DNA of 21,497 nt from Azolla pinnata (GCA_037176905.1 JBBBWG010016001.1:60609-82105); one strand, 5' to 3'; shown: positions 1 to 8,831, counted from the stretch's first letter. Made by a program: numbers and translations. Notes: generated by a model from the letters alone, not told the origin.

Positions 1-52
1 GTGTGTGTACGATCGAGCAGGAAAACGCAGCGCAGATCAAGAAGCAATGACA

Positions 53-240
53 AAGAAGAAGAAGAAGAAGAAGAAGACGACATTAACAAAAAAAGAAAGA
101 AGAAGAAGACATTACCAAAAAAGGAAAGAAGAAGAAGACATTACCAAAAAAAGAAAGAAGAAGAAGAAGACATTACCAAAAAAAGAAAGAAGAAGAAGAC
201 ATAATATCATAAGAAGGAGGAGGAGGAGAAGAAGGAAGAA
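53..240. repeat. GAA-rich minisatellite, 29-bp unit
   Basis: A purine-rich tract in which (GAA)n alternates with the block CATTACCAAAAAAAGAAAG. The CATT/CATA anchors fall at 81, 110, 139, 171 and 200, so the spacing is 29, 29, 32 and 29 bp; the 32 is one extra GAA triplet. The tract ends in AGG triplets. The overlapping Lys/Glu-rich ORFs are a by-product of the repeat. Confidence 0.85.
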
Positions 241-371
241 TATGTACATATTTCAATAGAGGTGGATGTGATTGTAAAGATACTCTGTTCAGAACAATGA
301 GCTGAGCTAGGTTTTTGTCGACTATGGAGTCGAATGAAGCTTGACTAAGGAGAGTCGATTTCACTGGTGGC

Positions 372-543
372 GATCGGTTTAGTACCAACCGGTTTAGGGT
401 TTCGGAACGAAGTTCAGATGTCCTCGATCAAGCTTTCACGGAGGAGGAAGAGAGTTCAGTTGAATCACCCTCATCTGATCGGTTTAGTGCCAATCGGTTT
501 AGTGTTTTAGAATGAAGTCCAGATGTCCTCGATCGGGCTTTCT
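372..543. repeat. Two-copy direct duplication, 105-bp spacing
   Basis: The segment beginning GATCGGTTTAGTACCAA at 372 recurs at 477 with a few substitutions. Each copy runs about 67 bp through CAGATGTCCTCGATC to GCTTTC. Each copy also contains two internal CGGTTTAG motifs. It is diverged, with no coding sense seen, and is probably an old local duplication. Confidence 0.7.
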
Positions 544-544
544 C

Positions 545-1430
545 GCTGAAAGGAATGGGAGTCGCTAGGTGGGGTTTACGGTCATCGACGGTGACGAGTT
601 TGTGAGAACTCAGAGCATCGTTGCGTTTAATTGTCCGGGGGAGAACATCTTCATTGAACTCATCTTCTCGTTGTTGCCTGAAAGGTTTTTGGCGTGAGGG
701 GCAAGCCTTGCAATCTGGTGTCTCTTCTTTTTTTGCATGATTCTCCCTTGCATTTGGAAGGGTCGAACGATCGGGCTTCCAGCTAGCTTAACAGCTTGTT
801 TTATTCGACGAGTTCATGATTGTCAACCCAAAGCGATACTGACATTTGTTAATCAAATGATGTCCCCCTGGATAATGGTTGACAGATACGAGCTATAGAG
901 GAATCTGCTCGACAACATTTTTGACGTTTAAATGCGCATTTGTGGCTCTTATTCTCACAAGCAACATTTCGTGTAAGATACGGTAATGGGCCAAGCTGAG
1001 GCTGGAGCAAGCAACCGACTTTTGTTTTTTTTTTCCCTTCTTTCTTCCAAAAGAAAGATGCTTCATTAGAGGGACAATTAAATACACGTTCAATTGAGAG
1101 AATTTGTTCTCCCACAGCTGCAACTGACTACAAAACTGATATACGCATATTTCTTGCTACTCCAACATTCTCTCTCCAACTGAATTATTTTGTTCAAGTT
1201 TCTACATCGAGCCTTGCACTGAAAAAAAAAAAAAAAAAACTACAGCCAGCAGCACCTTTCGAAGATTATCCGGCATGCCGAGACCAAATTGTGAACATGT
1301 TGGGCTCTAAACAGTTGTCGAAAAAAGTCAGCGTTAGGAGTGCAGCTCCATCGAACCAAGCAGTTGAGCTGTAGCGGCGACCAAAGTATGTTATGCACAG
1401 GCACTGCATGCATGTGCCAAAAACTCAGGA
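545..1430. other. Intergenic, no gene recognised
   Basis: No ORF here has convincing protein character or splice context. The only conspicuous features are a T-rich run near 1024-1035 and an 18-base A run at 1222-1239. The A run could be a retroposon tail or slippage, but no upstream element or target-site duplication was found to support a retroposon. Confidence 0.5.
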
Positions 1431-1760
1431 TTTTCGGATTATCATGGTTCCGAGGGTTTTTACTGTTCTTGTGGCCTGGAATCTTTCATCGGGAGAAGAT
1501 TCTCCGGGAATCGAATCTTTACGCCCATTGTCCGGGAATCCTTTCGTCGAGAGAAGATTCGTCGGGAATCTTTTCGCCCGTTGTCCAGGAACCGGGAGAA
1601 GATTCCCCGAGAATCTTTCCGCCCGTTCTCCAGGAATCTTTCCGTCGGGAGAAGATCCTCCGGGGAATCTTTTCCGCCCGGCGCGAGGAATCTCCGGGGA
1701 ATCTTTTCCGCCCGGCGCGAGGAATCTCCGGGGAATCTTTTCGGCCGGCGCGAAGATTCC
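1430..1760. repeat. GC-rich degenerate tandem repeat with GAAGATTC motifs
   Basis: Repeats built from GGGAATCTTTTCCGCCCG and GGGAGAAGATTC blocks. The right part is a nearly perfect 34-bp unit whose CTCCGGGG anchors start at 1658, 1692 and 1726. The left part is looser, with spacing of about 45-60 bp. GAAGATTC occurs at 1495, 1553, 1598 and 1752, with a variant at 1651. The array lies just upstream of a (CT)n tract and a candidate first exon, so it may sit in a promoter. Confidence 0.8.
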
Positions 1761-1827
1761 AGAGTCCTCTCGAAATTCGAAATTTGAAAACTCCGGAAGA
1801 ACAGCGATCATCTGCTCAAACAACAGC

Positions 1828-1828
<1 letters not shown>

Positions 1829-1859
<31 letters not shown>
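1829..1859 (+). repeat. (CT)n microsatellite before candidate exon
   Basis: About 15 uninterrupted CT dinucleotides, followed by GTGTGTGG, end 13 bases before the ATG at 1873. CT/GA tracts are common in plant 5' leaders and core promoters, where GAGA-binding BPC proteins can act. A leader role here is inferred from position only. Confidence 0.8.
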
Positions 1860-1866
<7 letters not shown>

Positions 1867-1872
1867 GAACGC

Positions 1873-1927
1873 ATGGCTCCTCCAACAGGCCGCGTCTTCT
1901 CCGCCGTCGACCCTATCCAAGACAAAG
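1873..1927 (+). CDS. Candidate first coding exon of an unrecognised spliced gene
   Basis: ATG at 1873 opens a short reading frame, MAPPTGRVFSAVDPIQDK, followed by AAAG|GTAGGG, a usable splice donor at 1928. The exon would end after the first base of a codon. That phase fits the candidate exon starting at 8576, giving a junction that reads ...QDK-EDLEDLARLF. A (CT)n tract directly upstream suits a plant 5' leader. The product is not recognised. The case against is that the proposed intron is 6.6 kb and holds a whole gene on the other strand, and phase agreement alone has a one-in-three chance of being accidental. Confidence 0.33.
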
Positions 1928-2138
1928 GTAGGGGCAGCTTCGACTTGCTCTCTTCTTTTCTCCTCTCTGTGCGTGTGTGCTTTGTGCGCGCCTCCTTGTG
2001 ATCGATCTAGTTTGCTCGTGACGTATGTGGTTGGACCACAATTTAGAAACCGGAAAACGAAGCAAAAATCTATGCCCCGATGTCTGCGTGTTTCCCTGAA
2101 TCTATGCCCGTTGACACCCGAGCTTCGTATGTTTTGTG

Positions 2139-2830
2139 ATGGCCATGTCCATCTCGATGATAGTGGAAACTTCCGATGTGCGTGTTATGCCATGTTCCAG
2201 ACGTCCGTAATGCCTTGTCGATGTGAAACACAGAGCTTCGGATGCCATATCCAACTGGATGATAGGGAACTTTGGATGTGCGTGTAATGCCATACCGTTG
2301 TAAAGCAGCGATCTTTGCATGTTCCGGATGCTGTATCTATGCCAAGTCATGACCTGTGCATGCCTGCCGTTATCTCTTCTCTATGCAAAACGATAAGCAC
2401 TGGGTATCTGTAATGCCGTATGTATGTCAGAATAATGGAGTCGGACACCTGGCGATGCTATATTGCCGATGCAAAATGATGAGGTTTCATGTGTAAGAGG
2501 TGGATGTGGAGGCGTTTGATAGCCAAAGCCAACTCTTGTATGATGAAAATACAACATCGAGATCAATTGAATCAAGTCTGAATTTTTTATGCCATATCCA
2601 TCTTATGGACCATCTGATGTGTGTGTAATAGCATATCTTTGTAAACCAATGATCTTTTCTTGTGTGCGATGCTGTATTTATACAAAGCAATGACCTTGTA
2701 TTTATACAATATTGATGCAAAACGGTGACCATTGTCTATTAATTCTGTATGCATGTCATAATAGTAAACCCGGATATCTGGTAATGTCGTGTCAGTGCAA
2801 AAGAATGATTTTTCATGCATAACGCACCCA
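2139..2830. repeat. Diverged tandem duplication, period about 345 bp
   Basis: The block starting GCCATATCCA near 2243 recurs near 2590. In both it is followed by GGATGTGCGTGTAAT-like sequence, a GATCTT motif, GATGCTGTAT and AATGACC/CATGACC. The later part near 2400-2490 (TGTCAGAATAATGGAGT and GCAAAATGATGAGG) has its counterpart near 2740-2820. A shorter related block starts near 2139, about 100 bp before the first copy. No conserved reading frame is seen. Confidence 0.6.
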
Positions 2831-2859
2831 GCGGGATGCATCATAAAAAAAAGAAGCTT

Positions 2860-3341
2860 TTATGATAAAAAAACTATTGTGTTTAACGTCTGCGCGAAAA
2901 TATGACATCAAAACTAATTGAGTCAAATTCTAGAGTTTTCATTGGACTATCAAACAAATCTTTACAAGATGCAAATATACTATTCTTCAAGCTCTAAACA
3001 CTAGTATCGAATATCTCAATGCAGCTTTAACATGGAGATTATTGAAAATTTTTAGTAACATGTTATAGCTATGCTTTTTGTTGGACCCAAGCAATAAAAT
3101 TCTTCATAATATCCTTGAATGGAAGATTCTTAATACTAATTGCACTTTTACCGCAACCATTGAATTACAAGACATCTGGCCTGCTAGATCGTGACTGCAT
3201 GTTCAAGCGAGAATGGCAGTGTTATGTTCAGTTTTGCATACATGTGTGCAAGCTCACAAAGATAATATATATACATACATGTGTATGTATATATGTATAT
3301 GTTTGTCTGTGCTGTTAATTCGTTTTTGTTAAATTGATGTA
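2860..3341. other. AT-rich intergenic sequence downstream of the kinase
   Basis: No gene seen. The kinase stop is on the right edge, so on the minus strand this should hold the kinase 3' UTR and transcription end; no canonical AATAAA was found close to the stop on that strand. A TA/CATA-rich, partly palindromic simple repeat lies at about 3264-3302. Confidence 0.5.
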
Positions 3342-5741
3342 TTATGAGGGAGGGCTATCGAATGCGCGTGCAGTACCTGGAATCGGGGTTTTCGTACAAC
3401 AGAAGGTGATACAAGACTTGAAGCAATCGAAGAGCCCGGATTTCTTGCGTTTCTCTGCTGGTCTATGGGTAAACTGATTCAGGTAGAACTCCAGATTGTT
3501 CATAATATGCATCTCATAAGGTATCTCGTTTGCACAACTATGGTTGCACAAGCGACCTTTTCTTTTCCATGAGTCATCTGTGTACAGCTTTTCTAATTCT
3601 TGCATTGCCAACCTTGCCTTCATTTGTAATCTTGCCCATGTTGCTTTATCCACTGGGGCATCCAGGAAACTTGGCAAACCTCGTGCTTGCAGATCATCCA
3701 CCCTTAACCCTGGGCCCCTGCATTGGACAACCACTGCCTGTAGGTGCCTCAACACCCGACATATCTCTTTGAACGTTGGCCTCTTCTCCGGCATGTGATC
3801 CCACCATGTCTCTATGCATCTCTGCAGGTATTGTGGGCATGATCTTCTGCTCAAGACTTCTGAAAGGTTCGGCCTATCCCCTTTGCGGACCTTTGCCATC
3901 CGATCAGTGTCTCCCTCGAACAGCTCTGATCCTGACAGAATCTTGAAGCATAGGACCCCGAAGCTGAACACGTCGATGGACGTGTCGTATCTGTCCTGTT
4001 CGTCCGCCATAACTTCTGGCGCTCTGTAGATGGATGTTCCAACATTCTTGGTGAACGTTCCCTTCGGATCATTGATGCACTTTGAATTGCCGAAATCTGC
4101 GATTTTGATCTGGATCCGGTAGAAGTTGTCCATTGCAGAAAATTTTGATGAACTTGGAGATGCTATGCTGCTGAGGCCCTCAACTAGAAGCTGCTCTCTG
4201 ACGAGCACATTCTCTGGCTTGAGGTCGCGGTGGATGATCCCCTTGGAATGGAGATATTCCATGCCTTTGGCAATTTCAAGCATGATGTGGATTTGCTCTG
4301 ATAAGGTCAGTTCAGTGCCGCAATTGTCAATGTATTGGGCAAGATTCTTGTCCATGAACTCCATGAGGAAGGAGCTCGATTTACCATCCTCGTCTCTGAA
4401 AGCGCACAAGCATCGGACGATGTTTGGGTGGTGCAGGCGAAGGTGGATAGGTGCTTCGATGTTGAATGTTTCCTGTGCACCTCCCCAGAATCGTTTGAGA
4501 GCAAAGATTGAATCAGAACCGGCAGGATTCCAACAAGCTTTATACACATCCACAATTGGCCTCATGGTCGAATGATCTTTGGGGTGTGGATAAATCTTCT
4601 CCATGATCACCAATTCTCGGGAATCTGCATAGAAATCGTCAGCGAGGGCAGGATATGAGATGCTGCTGATACTTGGCCTTAATGCAGTTGCAACCATTCT
4701 GCCCGGGAAATCACCCTGCTGCCTGGCATCTGCTGCTTGTGCTGGATCTGGTGAGGTGGCAAATCGTTCTACCATCTGGTGGTGCAATTCTCGATCCGAA
4801 AGCTTTTCCATCAAAAGCCTGGCAAGGTCTCTCTTGAAATCATCAGCTTTGGATGCAGGATTTCTGGCAATCCGCATCAGATCATTTTTCATTTGCTCAA
4901 TGTCATCCTTTCGGGCTTTGTCAAGGAGATCTCCTAGAAGCAGACTGTTCCTGGCAGGTTTTCTGGCATTATTATAGAAATCTTCTTCATGGCTGGGTCT
5001 GGGACCATCATCATCTATCGCCTCTTCCAAGTTCCAGAACTGGTCAGGCGATCGTAGTTTCCGTCCAGTTGCAGCAGCAGCAGTTGTAGCTTGAGACTGG
5101 TCTTTGTTGATTGGCTCTGCTGCGAGTGCAGAGGCCTGCACCCCCTTGATTGCATCATCAAGAGCATATGTAGCCAACAAGAAATTGTGCAAATGAGTGT
5201 CAGCCGGTTCAGTGGAGAGCCCAACAAGCAATGCTTTCTGCATCCAGACAACCTCATGATCCATGTTTCGGGTCGGCTTGCATTTGCACAGCTCCACAAA
5301 TCGTGCCCCTTCCATCATTACAGCGACAAGGTTATCCATGGCAGGTTTCAAGGCGGCGAAGAGCTCGTTGGGCTTCAACTTCAAATTTCTCTCACACTGC
5401 TCAATCGGTTCACAGACCCTCTTGAGAGCGTTAGAGGTATAAGCAAATACAATCCGATCGCACATGTTGCCGTGGAGCCAAAGGATTTGGGGGTTATTTT
5501 TCTCCAGGTTTCTGGCTCTTCCCACGTCCTGCCCGATGCGGGTAATCTGATGGAGGAACGAGGTGAAATTGGTGAAGGTTGATGTAGCCTGCCGTCTGCT
5601 GCTGGGATGTGGTTGCTGGGTGGGCATTCGGCTAAGATTGTGATCTCTGCTCGTGGCTGCCGCAGATGGAGGATCATGATTCAACAGATCTGAGGTCTGA
5701 TTATCCTCCTGGGAATGAGAAGAAGATGATGAAGATGCCAT
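3342..5741 (-). CDS. Protein kinase with HeLo/MLKL-like helical N-terminus and Cys-rich basic tail
   Basis: A 799-residue intronless ORF. ATG at 5741 is the first in frame, because an in-frame TAG lies about 24 bases upstream; the stop is TAA at 3342. Residues 1-55 are Ser/Gln-rich and disordered. About 56-205 is helical, with regularly spaced hydrophobic residues and Cys; by pattern it resembles the HeLo-type bundle of plant MLKL and CC-type immune proteins (tentative). About 260-345 is a charged helical linker. The kinase domain spans about 376-672: Lys416 (FALKRF), probable helix-C Glu429, HRDLKPEN at 504-511, DFG at 549-551 and GTSIYRAPE ending at 576. It therefore looks catalytically competent and TKL-like. 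The Gly-rich loop is not recognisable. The tail has KRKK (764-767) and Cys773/777/781/782, suggesting S-acylation and membrane binding. The substrate is unknown; stress or cell-death signalling is inference. Confidence 0.9.
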   Translation of the reverse strand: MASSSSSSHSQEDNQTSDLLNHDPPSAAATSRDHNLSRMPTQQPHPSSRRQATSTFTNFTSFLHQITRIGQDVGRARNLEKNNPQILWLHGNMCDRIVFAYTSNALKRVCEPIEQCERNLKLKPNELFAALKPAMDNLVAVMMEGARFVELCKCKPTRNMDHEVVWMQKALLVGLSTEPADTHLHNFLLATYALDDAIKGVQASALAAEPINKDQSQATTAAAATGRKLRSPDQFWNLEEAIDDDGPRPSHEEDFYNNARKPARNSLLLGDLLDKARKDDIEQMKNDLMRIARNPASKADDFKRDLARLLMEKLSDRELHHQMVERFATSPDPAQAADARQQGDFPGRMVATALRPSISSISYPALADDFYADSRELVIMEKIYPHPKDHSTMRPIVDVYKACWNPAGSDSIFALKRFWGGAQETFNIEAPIHLRLHHPNIVRCLCAFRDEDGKSSSFLMEFMDKNLAQYIDNCGTELTLSEQIHIMLEIAKGMEYLHSKGIIHRDLKPENVLVREQLLVEGLSSIASPSSSKFSAMDNFYRIQIKIADFGNSKCINDPKGTFTKNVGTSIYRAPEVMADEQDRYDTSIDVFSFGVLCFKILSGSELFEGDTDRMAKVRKGDRPNLSEVLSRRSCPQYLQRCIETWWDHMPEKRPTFKEICRVLRHLQAVVVQCRGPGLRVDDLQARGLPSFLDAPVDKATWARLQMKARLAMQELEKLYTDDSWKRKGRLCNHSCANEIPYEMHIMNNLEFYLNQFTHRPAEKRKKSGLFDCFKSCITFCCTKTPIPGTARAFDSPPS

Positions 5742-5746
5742 GGACC

Positions 5747-5790
5747 TCTGCTTAATAAGTATCTATACAGAGTTATGATTATGCCCCAAA
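5747..5790 (-). promoter_or_regulatory. Possible 5' UTR splice acceptor before kinase start
   Basis: On the minus strand TTATTAAGCAG stands at 5758-5748, only 6 bases before the kinase ATG, so the leader could be spliced with its last exon starting at 5747. The preceding pyrimidine tract is mediocre and no clear donor was fixed upstream, so this is a weak call. Confidence 0.25.
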
Positions 5791-6288
5791 ATCATCAGCT
5801 CATAGTGCTCATGTTGGTGATGGAATCACTTGATCCTTTCAGATCAGATGGGTATGTGAGAATCGTGGTTTTGAGTCTCTGGTGCCAGGTCAACCAACAA
5901 TGAAAATCTTGAGAAATCTAGATCCAACCTTGCGGACAGTATGCTTCTCGTACTCCTACGAGGGCTTACGACCGAAGGAAATGGTAAGGATAAAGAAGGA
6001 ACTGAAAATCATTGATGCCATGGGGTTTAGATATCGTGGTGGGTGAGTAAAGGAGTATGAATAACCATGTTCAGGCTGCTGTTCTAAAATCTTGTGCATA
6101 GTGCAGGCATAGCAAGATATGAGCTGTAGCTTTTGGCATGGTGAAACCTCAAGATACATGTGGATGGTATTGTACCTTTATTGAAGCCATTTTAGTTTGA
6201 ATTTTCTCCAGCTCACGCTTGGAGCAAACCTTGCAGTGCTTGCATTGCTTGCCAATCATTCAGATCCCGATCGATTCCTTGGGAATAT

Positions 6289-6289
<1 letters not shown>
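5791..6289. other. Kinase upstream region, no other gene seen
   Basis: Presumed promoter and leader of the minus-strand kinase gene. No ORF with protein character is present and no TATA box could be assigned with confidence. Confidence 0.45.

Positions 6290-6344
<55 letters not shown>
6290..6344. repeat. (CT)27 microsatellite upstream of the kinase
   Basis: About 27 perfect CT units on the + strand, so (GA)n on the kinase coding strand, roughly 550 bases upstream of the kinase ATG. It could lie in the kinase promoter or leader; GAGA-type elements in plants bind BPC proteins, but function is not shown by sequence alone. Confidence 0.95.
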
Positions 6345-6348
<4 letters not shown>

Positions 6349-8040
6349 CCCCTTCTTGGAAGCATATTGATTATGAAAAGAAGGAGATTATGGCTGTATG
6401 ATGCGATATTTCTCTCATATGAATCGAAATGGAAAAGGAGAGAAAATTGGTCAGAGGTCAATTGAAAAACGGCGAGCATGATCGGGTTTGGTCCTCCTCA
6501 GGTTATGCGTTTCAAAGCTCAAGTTATGGAGGACTTCATCGTGCTGGCTTGAAGGAGTTTTAGCTGGCTTGAAGGTTAGTGATTATCTTTAAAGCATTCT
6601 CATCATGGATGATATACTTTATATATGCTTGTAAAAGTGGATACAAATCATGTGTGAAGACAAGGCTTGGACTTTTGGTGATGGAATCCAATGCTAGATG
6701 CATGATGCCTGATTTCACTTGGATATTCTAATGAACTTGTCATTGCCAGGGTAAAAAATCAGATCCAACCCAAAAAGGCGAACCGCTTTTGACATCATCA
6801 CTGTTGCCTTTCAAACAATCATTCGACACAAGCTATTCATTCAAATTTGGTATTTCTCTGCTTCTTCCATGCCCTTGTGGTATATCGGATGTGGGTTGGA
6901 TTGTTGTGTGGTTGAATCGGTCATATGTGTTGGCCACCATCGATCAACCACCGTTGATTGATGAAGACAAAACCATCGATCGAGGCGTAGAATCGAATGA
7001 GCCCGAAAAGAAAAAGGTTCTAGAACCTTGACACAGATAAGGGGTTAGAGGTGAATGCAAGACTCATTGCATTGGGCATTCCATATTGGCCATGCATACA
7101 ATGGGGAATTTTGTCTATTGGGATTTCATAAAAGCAGAACTTCTTGCTATTTGGCTATTGGGATTTTGTCACAAAGTCTCGGATATTGTCTTTGTCTCTA
7201 TCTCTTTCAGGCTGTCTCTAATGGACATAGCCCAATGGATCGGCAGAGAGATCTTAATAGTGAACATTTCAAGCCCACTATGAACTTATCGGCCAAACTA
7301 GCCATCTGCCATGTGATAACCATCCTGACACCTCACGAGCCAGAACATGCATTCTGAATTTCCCATGTGTAGTATAGCCCCCAATACTGTGAAAATTTTG
7401 TCGTTACTTGTTTTACGTGTTCATCTTGCCCTCATTCATTTTTGTGTTGTTTTACAATATTCTGGTAAAGGGTGCCACCGTAAACGGGTAACTGCCTGCC
7501 TGTTGCCTTCTTTTTTTCCTTGCATCGTTTCGCATCGGTCTCGATGTAAAAACTTCTTCTGGTCAATGGTCGTCGAACACAAAAATAGGGTCGTAGCTTT
7601 TATCGTGAGTAGCTCTGATAAGTTCACTGCTAAACCATTGTCCGATCTCCATCTTGTCTGCACTATAGGCATCATGCATTTATCGTAATGCGAGTTGTGT
7701 CTGTTGGTAAATCTGATGTTATTCTATCGTGGATAGAATTAGCACGAGTACCGCTCAGTGTGGTATATGCATGGATTTCCGAATAAAGGTTGACTGTAAG
7801 ATGGAGTTTCTTGTTGAGCACGAGACCTCACTAGAATCTTGACCGCGCATGGAATCTAGGATGGAATCCCGACAGCTTAACGTATCCAGGTTGATCATGA
7901 AATCCAGGCTGTTTATGGGAATCTGCAGGGAACGACGCAGGTTATGGGATCCAAAGTTGTTTATGGAGTTGAGGCCAAGCTACAGAACGACGAACATAGG
8001 GTTTCATCCATCACTCTGGGGAGAGCTGGATTCTACAACG
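6345..8040. other. Intergenic or intronic sequence, no gene recognised
   Basis: Mostly unique sequence of ordinary composition. Several ORFs of 65-113 codons occur but none has recognisable domains or biased composition. If the candidate + strand gene is real, this is part of its first intron. From about 7850, scattered GGAATC-like words foreshadow the minisatellite that follows. Confidence 0.5.
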
Positions 8041-8055
8041 GAACCTTCATTCGGC

Positions 8056-8070
8056 GGGCGGGCGGGCGGG
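8056..8070 (+). other. G-quadruplex motif
   Basis: Four GGG runs at 8056, 8060, 8064 and 8068, separated by single C loops: the canonical parallel G4 pattern G3N1G3N1G3N1G3. Extra GG pairs flank it on both sides. It directly precedes the heptamer minisatellite. Confidence 0.8.
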
Positions 8071-8084
8071 CGGACAGGCGGCAG

Positions 8085-8525
8085 ACTCTGGAATCTGGGA
8101 TCTGGAATCTGGAACCTGGAACCTGGAACCCTGAAATCTTGGGTAGAATCTGGAATCTGGAACCTGGAACCTAGAACCCTGGAATGTTGGGTAGAATCTG
8201 GAATCTGGAATCTGGAATCTAGAACCCTGGAATGTTGGGTAGAATCTGGAATCTGGAATCTGGAACCTGGAACCTGGAACCCTGGAATGTTGGGTAGAAT
8301 CTGGAATCTGGACTTTGGAATCTGGAACCTGGAACCCTGGAATCTTGGGTAGAATTTGGAATCTGGAATTTAGAATTTGGAATCTGGAACCTAGAACCTG
8401 GAATCTTGGGTAGAATCTGGAACCTGGAACTGGGAACCTGGAACCTGGAACCTGGAATCTTGGGTAGAATCTGGATTCCAGAATCTGGAATCTGGAACCT
8501 AGAATCTTGGGTAGAATCTGGAATA
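8085..8525. repeat. Heptamer-based minisatellite with 47-61 bp higher-order units
   Basis: The basic word is TGGAATC or TGGAACC, repeated every 7 bp. Higher-order units are marked by GGGTAGAAT at 8141, 8189, 8237, 8292, 8347, 8408, 8462 and 8509, giving spacings of 48, 48, 55, 55, 61, 54 and 47 bp. Lengths change in steps of 7 (whole heptamers), apart from one base: the first four units carry ACCCTGG, while the last three lack that extra C. Long ORFs in several frames are artefacts of the repeat. Confidence 0.95.
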
Positions 8526-8575
8526 CATGGGCAACAAAGCGTGTGGACCTGCAATGGGGCACTTACCTGCAGCAG

Positions 8576-8641
8576 AGGATCTTGAAGACCTAGCTCGCCT
8601 CTTCTCGCAAGAAAGCACAGTCGTCCACCTGCTTAAGGAAG
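8576..8641 (+). CDS. Candidate internal exon of an unrecognised gene
   Basis: Acceptor TGCAGCAG at 8568-8575 and donor GAAG|GTATGC at 8642 bound 66 bases reading EDLEDLARLFSQESTVVHL then LKE, an acidic, helix-like peptide. The upstream end is a NAGNAG tandem acceptor, so the exon could also start at 8573 and add one residue. It splices in phase both to the candidate exon at 1873-1927 and to the next exon at 8832. The alternative is a start at the in-frame ATG 8527, giving MGNKACGPAMGHLPAAEDL and making exon 1 unnecessary. The following 190-base intron is T-rich, as expected in plants. Function unknown. Confidence 0.42.
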
Positions 8642-8831
8642 GTATGCGCCTCCATGAAAGCTGTGTCTTTTGCCTGCAGTTCCTCTTCTACGCTTTGTTT
8701 CGCTTCTACTTTCTTCTTTTACCGCAGCATTTTTTGACTTCCGATCTTTCGTCCTTTTCCTTGCCTGTTTTCCGATTTATGGCAATCTTTCGTCATCCCT
8801 TTTGATGTCGCGGTGCGGATCCCCGCTGCAG

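Noticed and set aside
1200..1245. Poly(A) run as a retroposon tail
   Set aside because: No upstream SINE/LINE sequence or flanking target duplication was found; an A18 run alone is not enough.
1340..2287. 315-codon + strand ORF across the GC-rich repeat and (CT)n
   Set aside because: Its peptide is translation of tandem repeats and (CT)n with no domain; only the small segment from 1873 with its splice donor looks gene-like, and in another frame.
4126..4575. 149-codon + strand ORF inside the kinase gene
   Set aside because: Antisense shadow of the kinase coding sequence; no independent features.
8085..8525. CRISPR-like array
   Set aside because: Repeats are contiguous heptamers with no unique spacers, and the sequence is from a plant nucleus.
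8047..8562. 171-codon minus-strand ORF with repeated SRFQ/PDSRFYP peptides
   Set aside because: Direct product of the heptamer minisatellite; unit lengths shift the frame, and several frames are open at once.
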